Source of the DNA: Prolixibacteraceae bacterium | GTDB lineage: Bacteria; Bacteroidota; Bacteroidia; Bacteroidales; Prolixibacteraceae | DNA: 64,000 bases | Assembly: GCA_021740385.1 (NCBI GenBank) | Contig: JAIOZY010000002.1 | Location: 62,001-126,000 of the forward strand | Reading direction: 5' to 3' | Part shown: positions 34,880 to 43,262 of the stretch, one piece after another | Layout: each line of letters opens with the position of its first letter | Numbering within the stretch: position 1 is the stretch's first letter | Notes under the pieces: model-generated | Told to the model about the DNA's origin: nothing | Databases searched by the model: none | What the model saw: only the letters and a program-made list of their open reading frames with translations | Position numbers and translations under genes: made by a program

Positions 34880-35863
34880 ATGACAAAAAACAAATTCAGT
34901 TCATATTATCTGCCGGCAGGTGTGTTCATTTTTGTAGCCTTCATCCTGTCAATGATCCAGCTAAAAGTTGATTTCCCCATGTTGCTTTTCGAACGTTTTT
35001 TACCCGGCGGGGGCTGGGTTGAAATTTTCATCATTGCCTGTTTTGGCGCTGTGGTAGCGTACAAAATGCAGAATGTGAACCAATCGGCCAAATGGCGAAA
35101 AATTAGCTGGACGGTTTTCGCGGTATGGTTTTTCACGCAACTGCTTTTGGGCATTTTGGCCGATGAACGCTTTTTGTTAACGGGCGAATTGCACCTGCCT
35201 GTCCCGGCCATGATGATTAGCGGCCCCCTTTACCGGGGCGAAAAATCGATCATGACACTGTTATTCCTGAGTACTATTGTGCTTACCGGGCCGGCATGGT
35301 GCAGCCAGCTTTGCTACTTTGGGGCCATTGACAACCTTGCTGCAAAAGGAAAAACGTCGAAAAAACCCATCGGCAATAAGTTCCGATACAAGCACATCAT
35401 ACTGGTTGCAATTGTGGCTTTTACTTTGGTTTTTCGCTGGTTGAATGTTTCGCCGCTATGGGCTGCAATTGGCGGTGGGTTGTTTGGCATTGGCGGTTTT
35501 CTTGCAATATTCCTGCTAACAAAAAGACAAAAGCGCATGGTGCACTGCACGGTTTATTGTCCCATTGGAACGGTGGTAAATTACCTGAAATACATCAATC
35601 CTTTCAGGATGACGATCAGCTCATCGTGTGATATGTGCATGGCCTGCACAAGCAAATGTAAATACGATGCACTGAACTACACCGACATCGAAAAAAAGAA
35701 ACCCGGTATAACCTGCACACTCTGTGGCGACTGTCTTTCGGCTTGCAACAAAAGCGCCATTCAGTATAAATTTTTGGGGTTGAAACCTGAAACAGCCCGT
35801 AGGCTTTGGCTGTTCCTGACCATATCTATTTACTCGGTTTTCCTGGCCATGGGAAGGATATAA
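34880..35863 (+). CDS. NapH-like membrane iron-sulfur protein (polyferredoxin)
   Basis: 327 residues. Several transmembrane helices, two cytoplasmic Cys pairs typical of NapH/CcoG-type proteins (AWCSQLCYFGAID, HCTVYCPIGTV) and two [4Fe-4S] motifs near the C terminus (CDMCMACTSKCKYDAL, CTLCGDCLSACNKSAI). Such proteins move electrons between quinol and periplasmic acceptors or help assemble redox enzymes. It sits divergent from nrfHA, with the RAYT gene between, so a role in respiratory nitrite reduction is plausible but inferred. Confidence 0.85.
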   Translation: MTKNKFSSYYLPAGVFIFVAFILSMIQLKVDFPMLLFERFLPGGGWVEIFIIACFGAVVAYKMQNVNQSAKWRKISWTVFAVWFFTQLLLGILADERFLLTGELHLPVPAMMISGPLYRGEKSIMTLLFLSTIVLTGPAWCSQLCYFGAIDNLAAKGKTSKKPIGNKFRYKHIILVAIVAFTLVFRWLNVSPLWAAIGGGLFGIGGFLAIFLLTKRQKRMVHCTVYCPIGTVVNYLKYINPFRMTISSSCDMCMACTSKCKYDALNYTDIEKKKPGITCTLCGDCLSACNKSAIQYKFLGLKPETARRLWLFLTISIYSVFLAMGRI

Positions 35864-35877
35864 CATGAAATAACGAT

Positions 35878-35989
35878 GGGCTGAAGCCCGGGCAGTGCAA
35901 ATACCTACTTTGAAAATGTGCATAACCCATATAAAACAGCTGTTACTAATTATAATAAAACAGGAACGAAAAACTAACAACTTCAGCCC
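35878..35989. repeat. Distant inverted repeat GGGCTGAAG / CTTCAGCCC
   Basis: Two 9-base arms at 35878-35886 and 35981-35989 flank an AT-rich spacer. The left arm is itself followed by CCC to form a small hairpin GGGCT-GA-AGCCC. It lies in a 392-base gene-free gap (35864-36255) that also holds the REP-like doublet; nothing else was seen there. Confidence 0.4.
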
Positions 35990-36010
35990 TTCATTCAAGA
36001 AACAATTTCT

Positions 36011-36076
36011 TTGAACAGTCGGGCAGGAATGCCCGACCTACTATTGAACAGCCGGGCAGGAATGCCCGACTTACCT
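36011..36076 (-). repeat. Tandem doublet of REP-like hairpins
   Basis: Two 33-base units, starting at 36011 and 36044, are nearly identical. Read on the minus strand, unit 1 is GTAG followed by GTCGGGCA-TTCC-TGCCCGAC (perfect 8-bp stem); unit 2 has GTAA and one mismatch in the stem. A GTAG-like tetranucleotide plus hairpin is the form recognised by RAYT transposases. The RAYT gene ends about 1.2 kb upstream. Confidence 0.7.
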
Positions 36077-36255
36077 TGCGACTTTGCGAGAATCTTTAGC
36101 TTGTTGATTCTTTAGTGTTTGCGAGAGTCTTTATTGCCCGGAACTGCTTTAACATAATTGTTCATGTTGTTTGTTTTCCGTTACCCGGATGTTTAAAAAA
36201 CATTGTATATTTGTTTTATGCAGCATTGTTATCAACCAAGCGAAGGGTAATTTAC

Positions 36256-38931
36256 ATGTTAGGAAAGCAAAAAACCATAAATAGGGTCTTGGATGAAAAA
36301 GAGGGGGTTGCAGGTTTTGCACGAAGGAACCCTTTTGCTTTAGCCCTGGGTGTTTTTTTCCGTTACCTCACGGTATTGCTGTTAACTTTCCTGCTTTTAT
36401 CAGTAGCTGAGGCTCAGGCACAAAGCGGAAGCCAGACTTTTACTTCAAGCGGTACGTTTACCGTGCCCAGCGGGATAACAAAAATAACTGTTCAGGCTTG
36501 GGGCGGAGGAGGCCGGGGAGGCAGTGCTACCAGAAATAATAGTGAAAACGGTGGTGGTGGTGGTGGTGCTTACGCATCTTCAATTATTGATGTTACACCT
36601 GGTTCAACCTACACTGTAACTGTAGGGGGTGGAAGCAATTCAACTTCTCCGGGAGGTGATTCATGGTTTGGGACAACAAGTACCCTGTTGGCTAAGGGAG
36701 GGAACAGTGCAGGGAACGATGATTCAAACGGAGCTACAGGAGGTGCTGCCTCGTCATGTATTGGTTCAATTTGCTTGTCGGGGGGAAACGGAGCTAATGG
36801 ATCGGGTTCAGGTGGATCTGTTGTTGGTGGTGGAGGCGGTTCATCGGCAGGCTATTCAAGCAACGGCGATAACGGATATGGTACTGCTGGCGGGACTGCT
36901 CCTTCTGGTGGAGGAGATGGAGGAGACGGTGCAACAACCAATAATAATGGTACCCCTGGGTCTTCACCCGGTGGAGGGGGCGGTGGTGGTGCACGACAAA
37001 ATTCTAATGGCTTAGGAGGGGCTGGAGCCAGCGGACAAGTTATTGTCAGTTGGTCTACTCTTCCATATGTTAATTTTGCCAACGCATTCACGAACGTTGC
37101 AGAAAGCGGAGGTACTTTCACTGTTCTTCTTTCCATGTCTTCAACATCCTCTTCAAACGTTACTGTCAATTATTCGGTTTCGGGATCTGCAATAGAAAAT
37201 ACGGATTACACAATTGAATCATCCCCGGTAACCATTCCGGCGGGTAGTTCTTCTGCCGCCATAGAAATTTCAGTTACTGACGATACTTCGACTGAAAATG
37301 ATGAAACAATAATAATTACCATCAATAGTGTTACGAATGCAGCAATTGGAATTCCCGCCCAACATACGGTTACCATCATCGACAATGATTTTGTTGACCC
37401 GTCACTCGATGTATCCCCTTCTACCGTTTGTCAGGGGAATTCTGTAACATTTACGGCTGACCCCCCTTCCGGGAGTTGTGCCGATATTCAACGGTATGAA
37501 TCTTCACCCGATTTAACAAATTGGACAGACATTACAAGCAGTATGACGATTACTGGTTGTGATGCAACGTATACTCCTCCTTCAACAGGAACGCTTTTTT
37601 ATAGATATTATTATTATAGAAATCCACCAAACAGCGGTTATTCTAATACAGCAGCCGTTACTGTTAATACAACGCCCGATACTCCGGGCGAAATTTCGGG
37701 ATCAGCTAGTGTTGTAGCCGGACAAACAGATGTAAGTTACAGTGTTGCTGCAGTATCTGGAGCCACGAGCTATACCTGGAGTTATACAGGTAGCGGTGCA
37801 ACCATCAACGGTTCCGGGAATAATATAACAATCGATTTTTCAGGCAGTGCAACTTCAGGAGACCTTACCGTATATGCAACAAATAGTTGTGGAAATAGTG
37901 GGACTTCCAATGCTTTTTCAATATCCGTTAGTTTACCATCGCCCACCATCTCCGGCTTCGACCCTACTTCGGCCTGTTACGGCTCCGGTTCAACCGTGAC
38001 CATTACCGGAACCAACTTTACAGGGGTTACCGATGTGAGTTTTAATAGTGTTTCGGCCAGTTATACCGTGAACAGCTCAACCGAAATTGACGCAACCCTG
38101 CCGGCTACGGCCACAACCGGTACAATAAGTGTTACAACAAGTAGCGGTACTGCTACCAGTAGCTCATCGTTTACAGTGAACCCCCTGCCAACCAATACCT
38201 ACACCATGGATGATGTTGCCCTTTGCCACAATAGTTCAACTTCGCTAACCCTTTCGGGAAGCGAGAGCGGGGTAGATTACCAGTTGCGCGACAACAGCGA
38301 TGATTCGAACGTGGGCAGCGCCGTGTCCGGTACAGGCAGTTCAATCTCATTCACCAACCTTGCGCCCGATGATACAACCACTTACAACGTGCTGGCAACC
38401 AATGCCACTACCGGCTGCGAGGCCGAGATGACCGATCTGGCTACCATCAATGTCCTTTTTTTCAACGCGGCAGCCTGGAACATCACGGGGCTTACCGGAA
38501 GCGATTCAACTGATCTGGAACCGGCTTCGAGGCCAGATATTTGCCCCGAACTGAACCCGCCCGACTTTAACCCCGATGATGACAATTACGATTGCGGGGC
38601 CAGTTTTGTCGATTTCCGTATCGACCGGGATTCATCGCTTGCCAACTGGCAGTTCGATTTTACCATTACCGGTGCTACCGTGCTCGATACCATTGCCACG
38701 GGCGATGTGAGCACACCCTCCCTTGCCGGGGGGACTGTCGATGCCGGTAATAACAACAAGGTTTACCTGCGCTTTAAAATTGACAACGTAACCGAAACAA
38801 CTTTGTCCATTTCATTTAATGCCGACAATGTTCAGGATACCGATAACAGTTGCAACGAAACGGGCAATTTCGATGATAATGATGCGTATCAAACCATTAA
38901 CCCCATGCCCGAAGTGGGGCCGTTTGAGTAA
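36256..38931 (+). CDS. Large surface protein: glycine-rich, Calx-beta, Ig-like and IPT domains
   Basis: 891 residues from the ATG at 36256; the frame is open further upstream but only this start puts the membrane segment (FRYLTVLLLTFLLLSVAEAQAQ) in signal-peptide position, with an unusually long n-region. Order: glycine-rich repeat domain (about 55-270, TFTVPSGITKITVQAWGGGG), Calx-beta-like domain (about 275-375), Ig-like repeats (375-565), an IPT/TIG domain (about 570-650, TISGFDPTSACYGSGSTVTI), another Ig-like domain, and from about residue 760 the same C-terminal domain as the proteins at 1-2482, ending INPMPEVGPFE. No T9SS sorting domain. The 5' part is AT-rich, the 3' part is not. Likely an exported adhesin-like protein. 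Confidence 0.75.
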   Translation: MLGKQKTINRVLDEKEGVAGFARRNPFALALGVFFRYLTVLLLTFLLLSVAEAQAQSGSQTFTSSGTFTVPSGITKITVQAWGGGGRGGSATRNNSENGGGGGGAYASSIIDVTPGSTYTVTVGGGSNSTSPGGDSWFGTTSTLLAKGGNSAGNDDSNGATGGAASSCIGSICLSGGNGANGSGSGGSVVGGGGGSSAGYSSNGDNGYGTAGGTAPSGGGDGGDGATTNNNGTPGSSPGGGGGGGARQNSNGLGGAGASGQVIVSWSTLPYVNFANAFTNVAESGGTFTVLLSMSSTSSSNVTVNYSVSGSAIENTDYTIESSPVTIPAGSSSAAIEISVTDDTSTENDETIIITINSVTNAAIGIPAQHTVTIIDNDFVDPSLDVSPSTVCQGNSVTFTADPPSGSCADIQRYESSPDLTNWTDITSSMTITGCDATYTPPSTGTLFYRYYYYRNPPNSGYSNTAAVTVNTTPDTPGEISGSASVVAGQTDVSYSVAAVSGATSYTWSYTGSGATINGSGNNITIDFSGSATSGDLTVYATNSCGNSGTSNAFSISVSLPSPTISGFDPTSACYGSGSTVTITGTNFTGVTDVSFNSVSASYTVNSSTEIDATLPATATTGTISVTTSSGTATSSSSFTVNPLPTNTYTMDDVALCHNSSTSLTLSGSESGVDYQLRDNSDDSNVGSAVSGTGSSISFTNLAPDDTTTYNVLATNATTGCEAEMTDLATINVLFFNAAAWNITGLTGSDSTDLEPASRPDICPELNPPDFNPDDDNYDCGASFVDFRIDRDSSLANWQFDFTITGATVLDTIATGDVSTPSLAGGTVDAGNNNKVYLRFKIDNVTETTLSISFNADNVQDTDNSCNETGNFDDNDAYQTINPMPEVGPFE

Positions 38932-39089
38932 TGGTAGATTTGAAGGTGAAGAGATTTTTTTCACCGCAGAGCCGCAAAGAGGCGTATTCTTGGCGTCGAG
39001 ATTTTTTTCTTAGCGTCCTGGTTAGCGTCTTTTTTCTGTGTATTTTTTTCTGATGCTTTTACAAATGCTATTTTTGAAAGAAAAAAAGG

Positions 39090-40160
39090 ATGATTCTACT
39101 GTTTGTCTATTTATTCGTTGCCATTTTTATTTCATTCCTTTGCTCAATCATGGAAGCCGTTTTGCTCTCGGTGCCCCAGCCTTTCCTGATGGTTCAAAAA
39201 GAAAAGGGCTACCTCTGGGCCAAACGGTTCATCTATTTAAAAAATAACATCGACAAACCGTTATCAGCCATTTTGTCGTTAAACACTGTGGCCCATACTA
39301 TTGGCGCTGCCGGCGTGGGTGCACAGGCAACAAAGGTTTTTGGCGAAGCCTCGTTCGGGCTTGTTTCGGCCGTGCTTACCATTCTTATCCTTGTGTTTAG
39401 CGAGATCATCCCCAAAACCATTGGTGCCCGTTATTGGCGAAGGCTGGCCAGGTTTGCATCGTATACCATTAACGTGATGATCATTGTTACTTATCCGTTG
39501 GTGTTATTGTCGGCCGTTATAACCCGTTTTTTCTCAAAAGACAAAAACAGGCGGACAACCAGTCGCGAGGAGGTTGCAGCGCTCGCAAACATTGGGGCCC
39601 ACGAGGGGGTTTTTTCCGAAAAAGAGCACAAGATCATTCAAAACATCATCAGGCTGAAAAATGTAAAGGTTACCGATATTATGACCCCGCGGGTGGTTGT
39701 TGCCGTTGCTGATGAGAACCTTACCCTGAATGAATTTTTGCAAAAAAAGGAGTACCTGAATTTTTCGCGCATCCCCGTATATGCCGGAAATGAGGAAAAC
39801 ATAACGGGATACGTGTTCAGGCAAACGGTGTTTGAAAAGCTGGCCGAAGACCAACACACGTTAAAATTGAAAAACATAGCCCGCAAAATTGTGATTGTCT
39901 CAAACTCGATGGTTCTTTTTTCATTGTGGGAGATACTTCTCGAAAAGCGTGAGCATATCGCGCTTATTGTTGATGAATACGGTGGCGTGGATGGCATTGT
40001 AACCATGGAAGACATTATTGAAACCCTGCTTGGCCTCGAAATACTCGATGAAAAAGACATGGTAACCGACATGCAAAAGTACGCCCGCGAAAGGTGGAAA
40101 GCCCGGCAGGCGAAATACAATTTGCTGAGTAGTTTAGGTGAGAAGGATGAGCGTAATTGA
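39090..40160 (+). CDS. CNNM/CorC-family membrane protein with CBS domains
   Basis: 356 residues. An N-terminal CNNM (DUF21) membrane domain with about four helices (IMEAVLLSVPQPFLMVQKEK, SLNTVAHTIGAAGVGAQATK, SEIIPKTIGARYWRRLA) is followed by a CBS pair (KVTDIMTPRVVVAVADENLT, IALIVDEYGGVDGIVTMEDIIETLLG). The C-terminal CorC/HlyC domain found in longer relatives is absent. The family is linked to magnesium or other divalent cation export. Flanked by surface and signalling genes with no operon partner. Confidence 0.88.
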   Translation: MILLFVYLFVAIFISFLCSIMEAVLLSVPQPFLMVQKEKGYLWAKRFIYLKNNIDKPLSAILSLNTVAHTIGAAGVGAQATKVFGEASFGLVSAVLTILILVFSEIIPKTIGARYWRRLARFASYTINVMIIVTYPLVLLSAVITRFFSKDKNRRTTSREEVAALANIGAHEGVFSEKEHKIIQNIIRLKNVKVTDIMTPRVVVAVADENLTLNEFLQKKEYLNFSRIPVYAGNEENITGYVFRQTVFEKLAEDQHTLKLKNIARKIVIVSNSMVLFSLWEILLEKREHIALIVDEYGGVDGIVTMEDIIETLLGLEILDEKDMVTDMQKYARERWKARQAKYNLLSSLGEKDERN

Positions 40161-40288
40161 ATAATATTGGAAACAATTTGCTTACAGGAAATTTTTAAAA
40201 GCGAAATTTATGTTAAATAAATTAATTCCCATGCTTTCGCAAAATTTTCTTATATTTGATACTTAACCTATTCAATTTCAAACTTTTC

Positions 40289-43144
40289 ATGAAGCAGATC
40301 ATTTGTGGAATTTTGCTTTTATGTTTGTCAGGCCTGGCCTTGGCTCAGTTCCCTTTCAGTATCCATTACACGGTTGAAGACGGGTTGCCGGGATCAACCG
40401 TTCTTGATATTGCCCAGGATACATCAGGTTTTATTTGGACCGCAGGAACTTACGGGATTTCCAGGTTTGACGGGTATTCTTTTGAAAACTATTATGTTGA
40501 CGGAATACAGGATCAGTCGTTTATTTTAATATTCAATGGTAAGAATGGTAAATTATGGTTCCTTTCCTACATGGGGTACCTTTGCTATTCACAGGGGGAT
40601 AATATTATTCCCTATTCGTTGAACGATACCATCAGGCATTTAGCCTGTGATGGTTTTTACAAAACCCTTGTAGTCGATACAACTGATCAGATATGGTTCA
40701 GGTCGGCAGTTGAAAACCAGATTATTTGCATGAAAGATAGTCTGGTTATCCGTATAGACACGGTACAGGATGTGGATGTTTTCCACCCTCCGCTTTTTAA
40801 GGACTTTTATCCGGAACGGAATAGTTCTCCTTTAACCGGTCGTTTCTGGATTTCTTCAGACAAGGAAGAATTATATTTTTTTGACAAAAAAGTGTATGTT
40901 TTATCCAAGGGAAATACACTTGAATATAGGGGCAATTATGATCCTGCCAGACATTCCGATGTAAATGGGTTTGATATCTGCCGGGAATCAAATGGCAACG
41001 TGTGGCTCAGGAAAAATCTTATTGGCAGTATTTTATATAAAAACGGAAATCTTGAAAATCCACAGGTGTACCTTGAAAAACAACGGGTCACAAGGATTTT
41101 TAAGGACAGGGAAAGAAACTACTGGTTTTCAACCGAAGATAACGGGATCTTTCTTGTGCCTTCGAACCAGTTCAATACCTATTCTTTTTGCTGCAATACG
41201 CTTCCAAATGACAACATTATGGATTTTGATATCCGGGGTAATACAATAGTGTTCTCAACCAGCGACGGAAACCTGTATTCAGCAAATATTCAGGGAGAAA
41301 GGATTTTCTACATTCACGAATTTATTAAAGATGATAAAAAGTTATATGGCAGGGATATTTTATTCGACTCAGGGAATTTTATCTGGATCGCGCAATCGGA
41401 TTACCTGAGATATTCGCTTGAAGGTTTCCCTGCCCAGCCTGATTTTACTGATATAGAAAAACCTTACGAGATTGTTCAATGCGGAGACGGCTCTGTAGCT
41501 ATTGCCTCATACAAGGGCTTTTATATTTTCAAAAACGGGAAGCTGGTCTACGATTCACGAAACGACCGGTTCGATTTGCATTTACTGTCAATTACTGAAG
41601 ATGAGGCCGGAGTGCTTTGGTTAGGGGCTGTCGATGGCTTGTATTGTTACGATGGAAAAGAATTTCGTAACATGGCCGATCGCTTTCCTTTCTTATCTGA
41701 ATGGATTACTTCTGTTCAGGCGTCAGAAGGTAAAGTTTGGGCAGGGACAAGGGAACAGGGGATCGGGCTTCTTACAAATGATTCATTAATTGTTATTGAT
41801 GAAAGTTCAGGACTGGGTAGCAATAACATCAGATGCCTTTATTATCAACCCGGCAAGGCGATTTGGGCCGGAACAAACCGGGGAATTAGTAAAATTAAAA
41901 CATATGATGGGCAAGGTCAAACTTATGCCATTGATAATTATACTATATGGAACGGATTGCCGTCCAACGAAGTTAACCAGATCAAACACCACAGGGGGAG
42001 TCTTTGGGTGGCAACGAACAGTGGCTTTGCCTGTTTCCCCGACTCCGGGTTAACTAAGTCAGGCGTTCCGCCTTCGTTGTTTATTGACAAGATCAGGATT
42101 AATGGCAGGGACACAACATTAAACTCAGATTTTCGATTAAATTACAATCAGAACAACATTTTTATAAGTTATACGGGTATCAGTTTTAAAAATCCGGGAA
42201 ACATTCTTTACAGCACAAAACTTGAAGGATTAAGCAACGACTGGACCGAAACCCAAAATCGTTCGGTTGAGTACTTTAATCTTTTACCGGGCAGATACAG
42301 CTTCTATCTGAAAGCAACAAATATTGAGGTCGAATCAACCCTGATAGAAAAGGAAATAACATTTTACATAAAGGAACATTTCACTAAAACTACCTGGTTC
42401 TTAATACTTTTATTAACAACAATTACAGCAATTGTTGCAGCCATATTCTTATCGGTATTTAAAATTGAAAAAAACAGGTCGGAACTGAACAGAGCGATAC
42501 TCGAGGCTGAGCAAAAGGCTCTGCGTACCCAGATGAATCCTCATTTCATTTTTAATTCACTTAATTCCATTCAATATTTTATTCTTGATAAAGATGATGA
42601 AAATGCAGATCTGTACCTTGCCGATTTTTCTTCGTTAATGAGAAAGATACTGGAAAACTCGAAGCAGAATTTTATTACTCTTCAGAACGAACTGGAAACC
42701 ATCCGGCTTTATCTTTCACTCGAGAACCTGCGCTTTGAAAATAAATTTGAGTATGCCGTAAGCCTTGATGAAGAGATTGACCCTGAAGCAATCCGCATAC
42801 CGCCCATGCTTTTACAGCCTTACCTTGAAAATGCTATCTGGCATGGTTTGATGCAGAAAGAGGGCAAGGGTAAAATCGATATAGGTATTCGTATACAAGA
42901 CGGAAAATATTTGGTGATCATTCTCAAGGATAACGGCATTGGCAGGGAAAAGGCTGCAGAACTGACAGCCCGGCGCGAAGGACACAGGTCAACAGGCATC
43001 AAAAACATTGAGGAGCGCATAGCGCTGATCAACCGGATATACAAAACCGACATGTCGGTACAGATCACCGACCTTTACAGCCCCGGAAATATTCCGGCAG
43101 GAACCCTTGTCGAGCTGACCATTCCCTACATCTCTTTCCTGTAA
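40289..43144 (+). CDS. Propeller-sensor histidine kinase of the LytS/YpdA type
   Basis: 951 residues from the ATG at 40289. Signal peptide MKQIICGILLLCLSGLALAQ, two seven-bladed beta-propellers built of Reg_prop repeats (about 25-615, for example IAQDTSGFIWTAGTYGISRF), a Y_Y_Y domain (about 620-695), one transmembrane helix (about 703-723), a coiled-coil linker, a His_kinase domain with the phosphoacceptor in LRTQMNPHFIFNSLNSIQYF (His near 751), and an HATPase_c domain (PPMLLQPYLENAIWHGL, ILKDNGIGREKA). The periplasmic propeller senses an external cue; the kinase should phosphorylate the LytTR regulator at 46493. The sensor part is AT-rich compared with the kinase part. Confidence 0.9.
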   Translation: MKQIICGILLLCLSGLALAQFPFSIHYTVEDGLPGSTVLDIAQDTSGFIWTAGTYGISRFDGYSFENYYVDGIQDQSFILIFNGKNGKLWFLSYMGYLCYSQGDNIIPYSLNDTIRHLACDGFYKTLVVDTTDQIWFRSAVENQIICMKDSLVIRIDTVQDVDVFHPPLFKDFYPERNSSPLTGRFWISSDKEELYFFDKKVYVLSKGNTLEYRGNYDPARHSDVNGFDICRESNGNVWLRKNLIGSILYKNGNLENPQVYLEKQRVTRIFKDRERNYWFSTEDNGIFLVPSNQFNTYSFCCNTLPNDNIMDFDIRGNTIVFSTSDGNLYSANIQGERIFYIHEFIKDDKKLYGRDILFDSGNFIWIAQSDYLRYSLEGFPAQPDFTDIEKPYEIVQCGDGSVAIASYKGFYIFKNGKLVYDSRNDRFDLHLLSITEDEAGVLWLGAVDGLYCYDGKEFRNMADRFPFLSEWITSVQASEGKVWAGTREQGIGLLTNDSLIVIDESSGLGSNNIRCLYYQPGKAIWAGTNRGISKIKTYDGQGQTYAIDNYTIWNGLPSNEVNQIKHHRGSLWVATNSGFACFPDSGLTKSGVPPSLFIDKIRINGRDTTLNSDFRLNYNQNNIFISYTGISFKNPGNILYSTKLEGLSNDWTETQNRSVEYFNLLPGRYSFYLKATNIEVESTLIEKEITFYIKEHFTKTTWFLILLLTTITAIVAAIFLSVFKIEKNRSELNRAILEAEQKALRTQMNPHFIFNSLNSIQYFILDKDDENADLYLADFSSLMRKILENSKQNFITLQNELETIRLYLSLENLRFENKFEYAVSLDEEIDPEAIRIPPMLLQPYLENAIWHGLMQKEGKGKIDIGIRIQDGKYLVIILKDNGIGREKAAELTARREGHRSTGIKNIEERIALINRIYKTDMSVQITDLYSPGNIPAGTLVELTIPYISFL

Positions 43145-43152
43145 TTTTCACA

Positions 43153-43194
43153 AAATACCCTGTTCGCTCATTCAAATACCCTGTCTGCTCATTT
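43153..43194 (+). promoter_or_regulatory. Tandem 21-bp direct repeats, candidate LytTR operator
   Basis: AAATACCCTGTTCGCTCATT (43153 on) is followed without a gap by AAATACCCTGTCTGCTCATT (43174 on); apart from a two-base swap the units are the same, and the period of 21 bases is two helical turns. LytTR-type regulators bind paired direct repeats with this spacing. The site is 9 bases after the kinase stop codon and 69 bases before the ATG of the secreted protein at 43263. Confidence 0.6.
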
Positions 43195-43262
43195 CACATT
43201 GACTCAGAGCTTTTTCCTAATTAACTTGACTTTTTAAGACGAAAATTAATCAAGAAATACTC

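Noticed and set aside
36011-36076. Two-unit repeat as start of a CRISPR array
   Set aside because: Units abut with no spacer, only two copies exist, and no cas genes are nearby; the structure fits REP hairpins.
36115-36255. Upstream extension of the surface protein gene at 36256
   Set aside because: The frame is open from 36115, but the extra 47 residues have no membrane-export logic and would bury the signal segment; the ATG at 36256 fits better.
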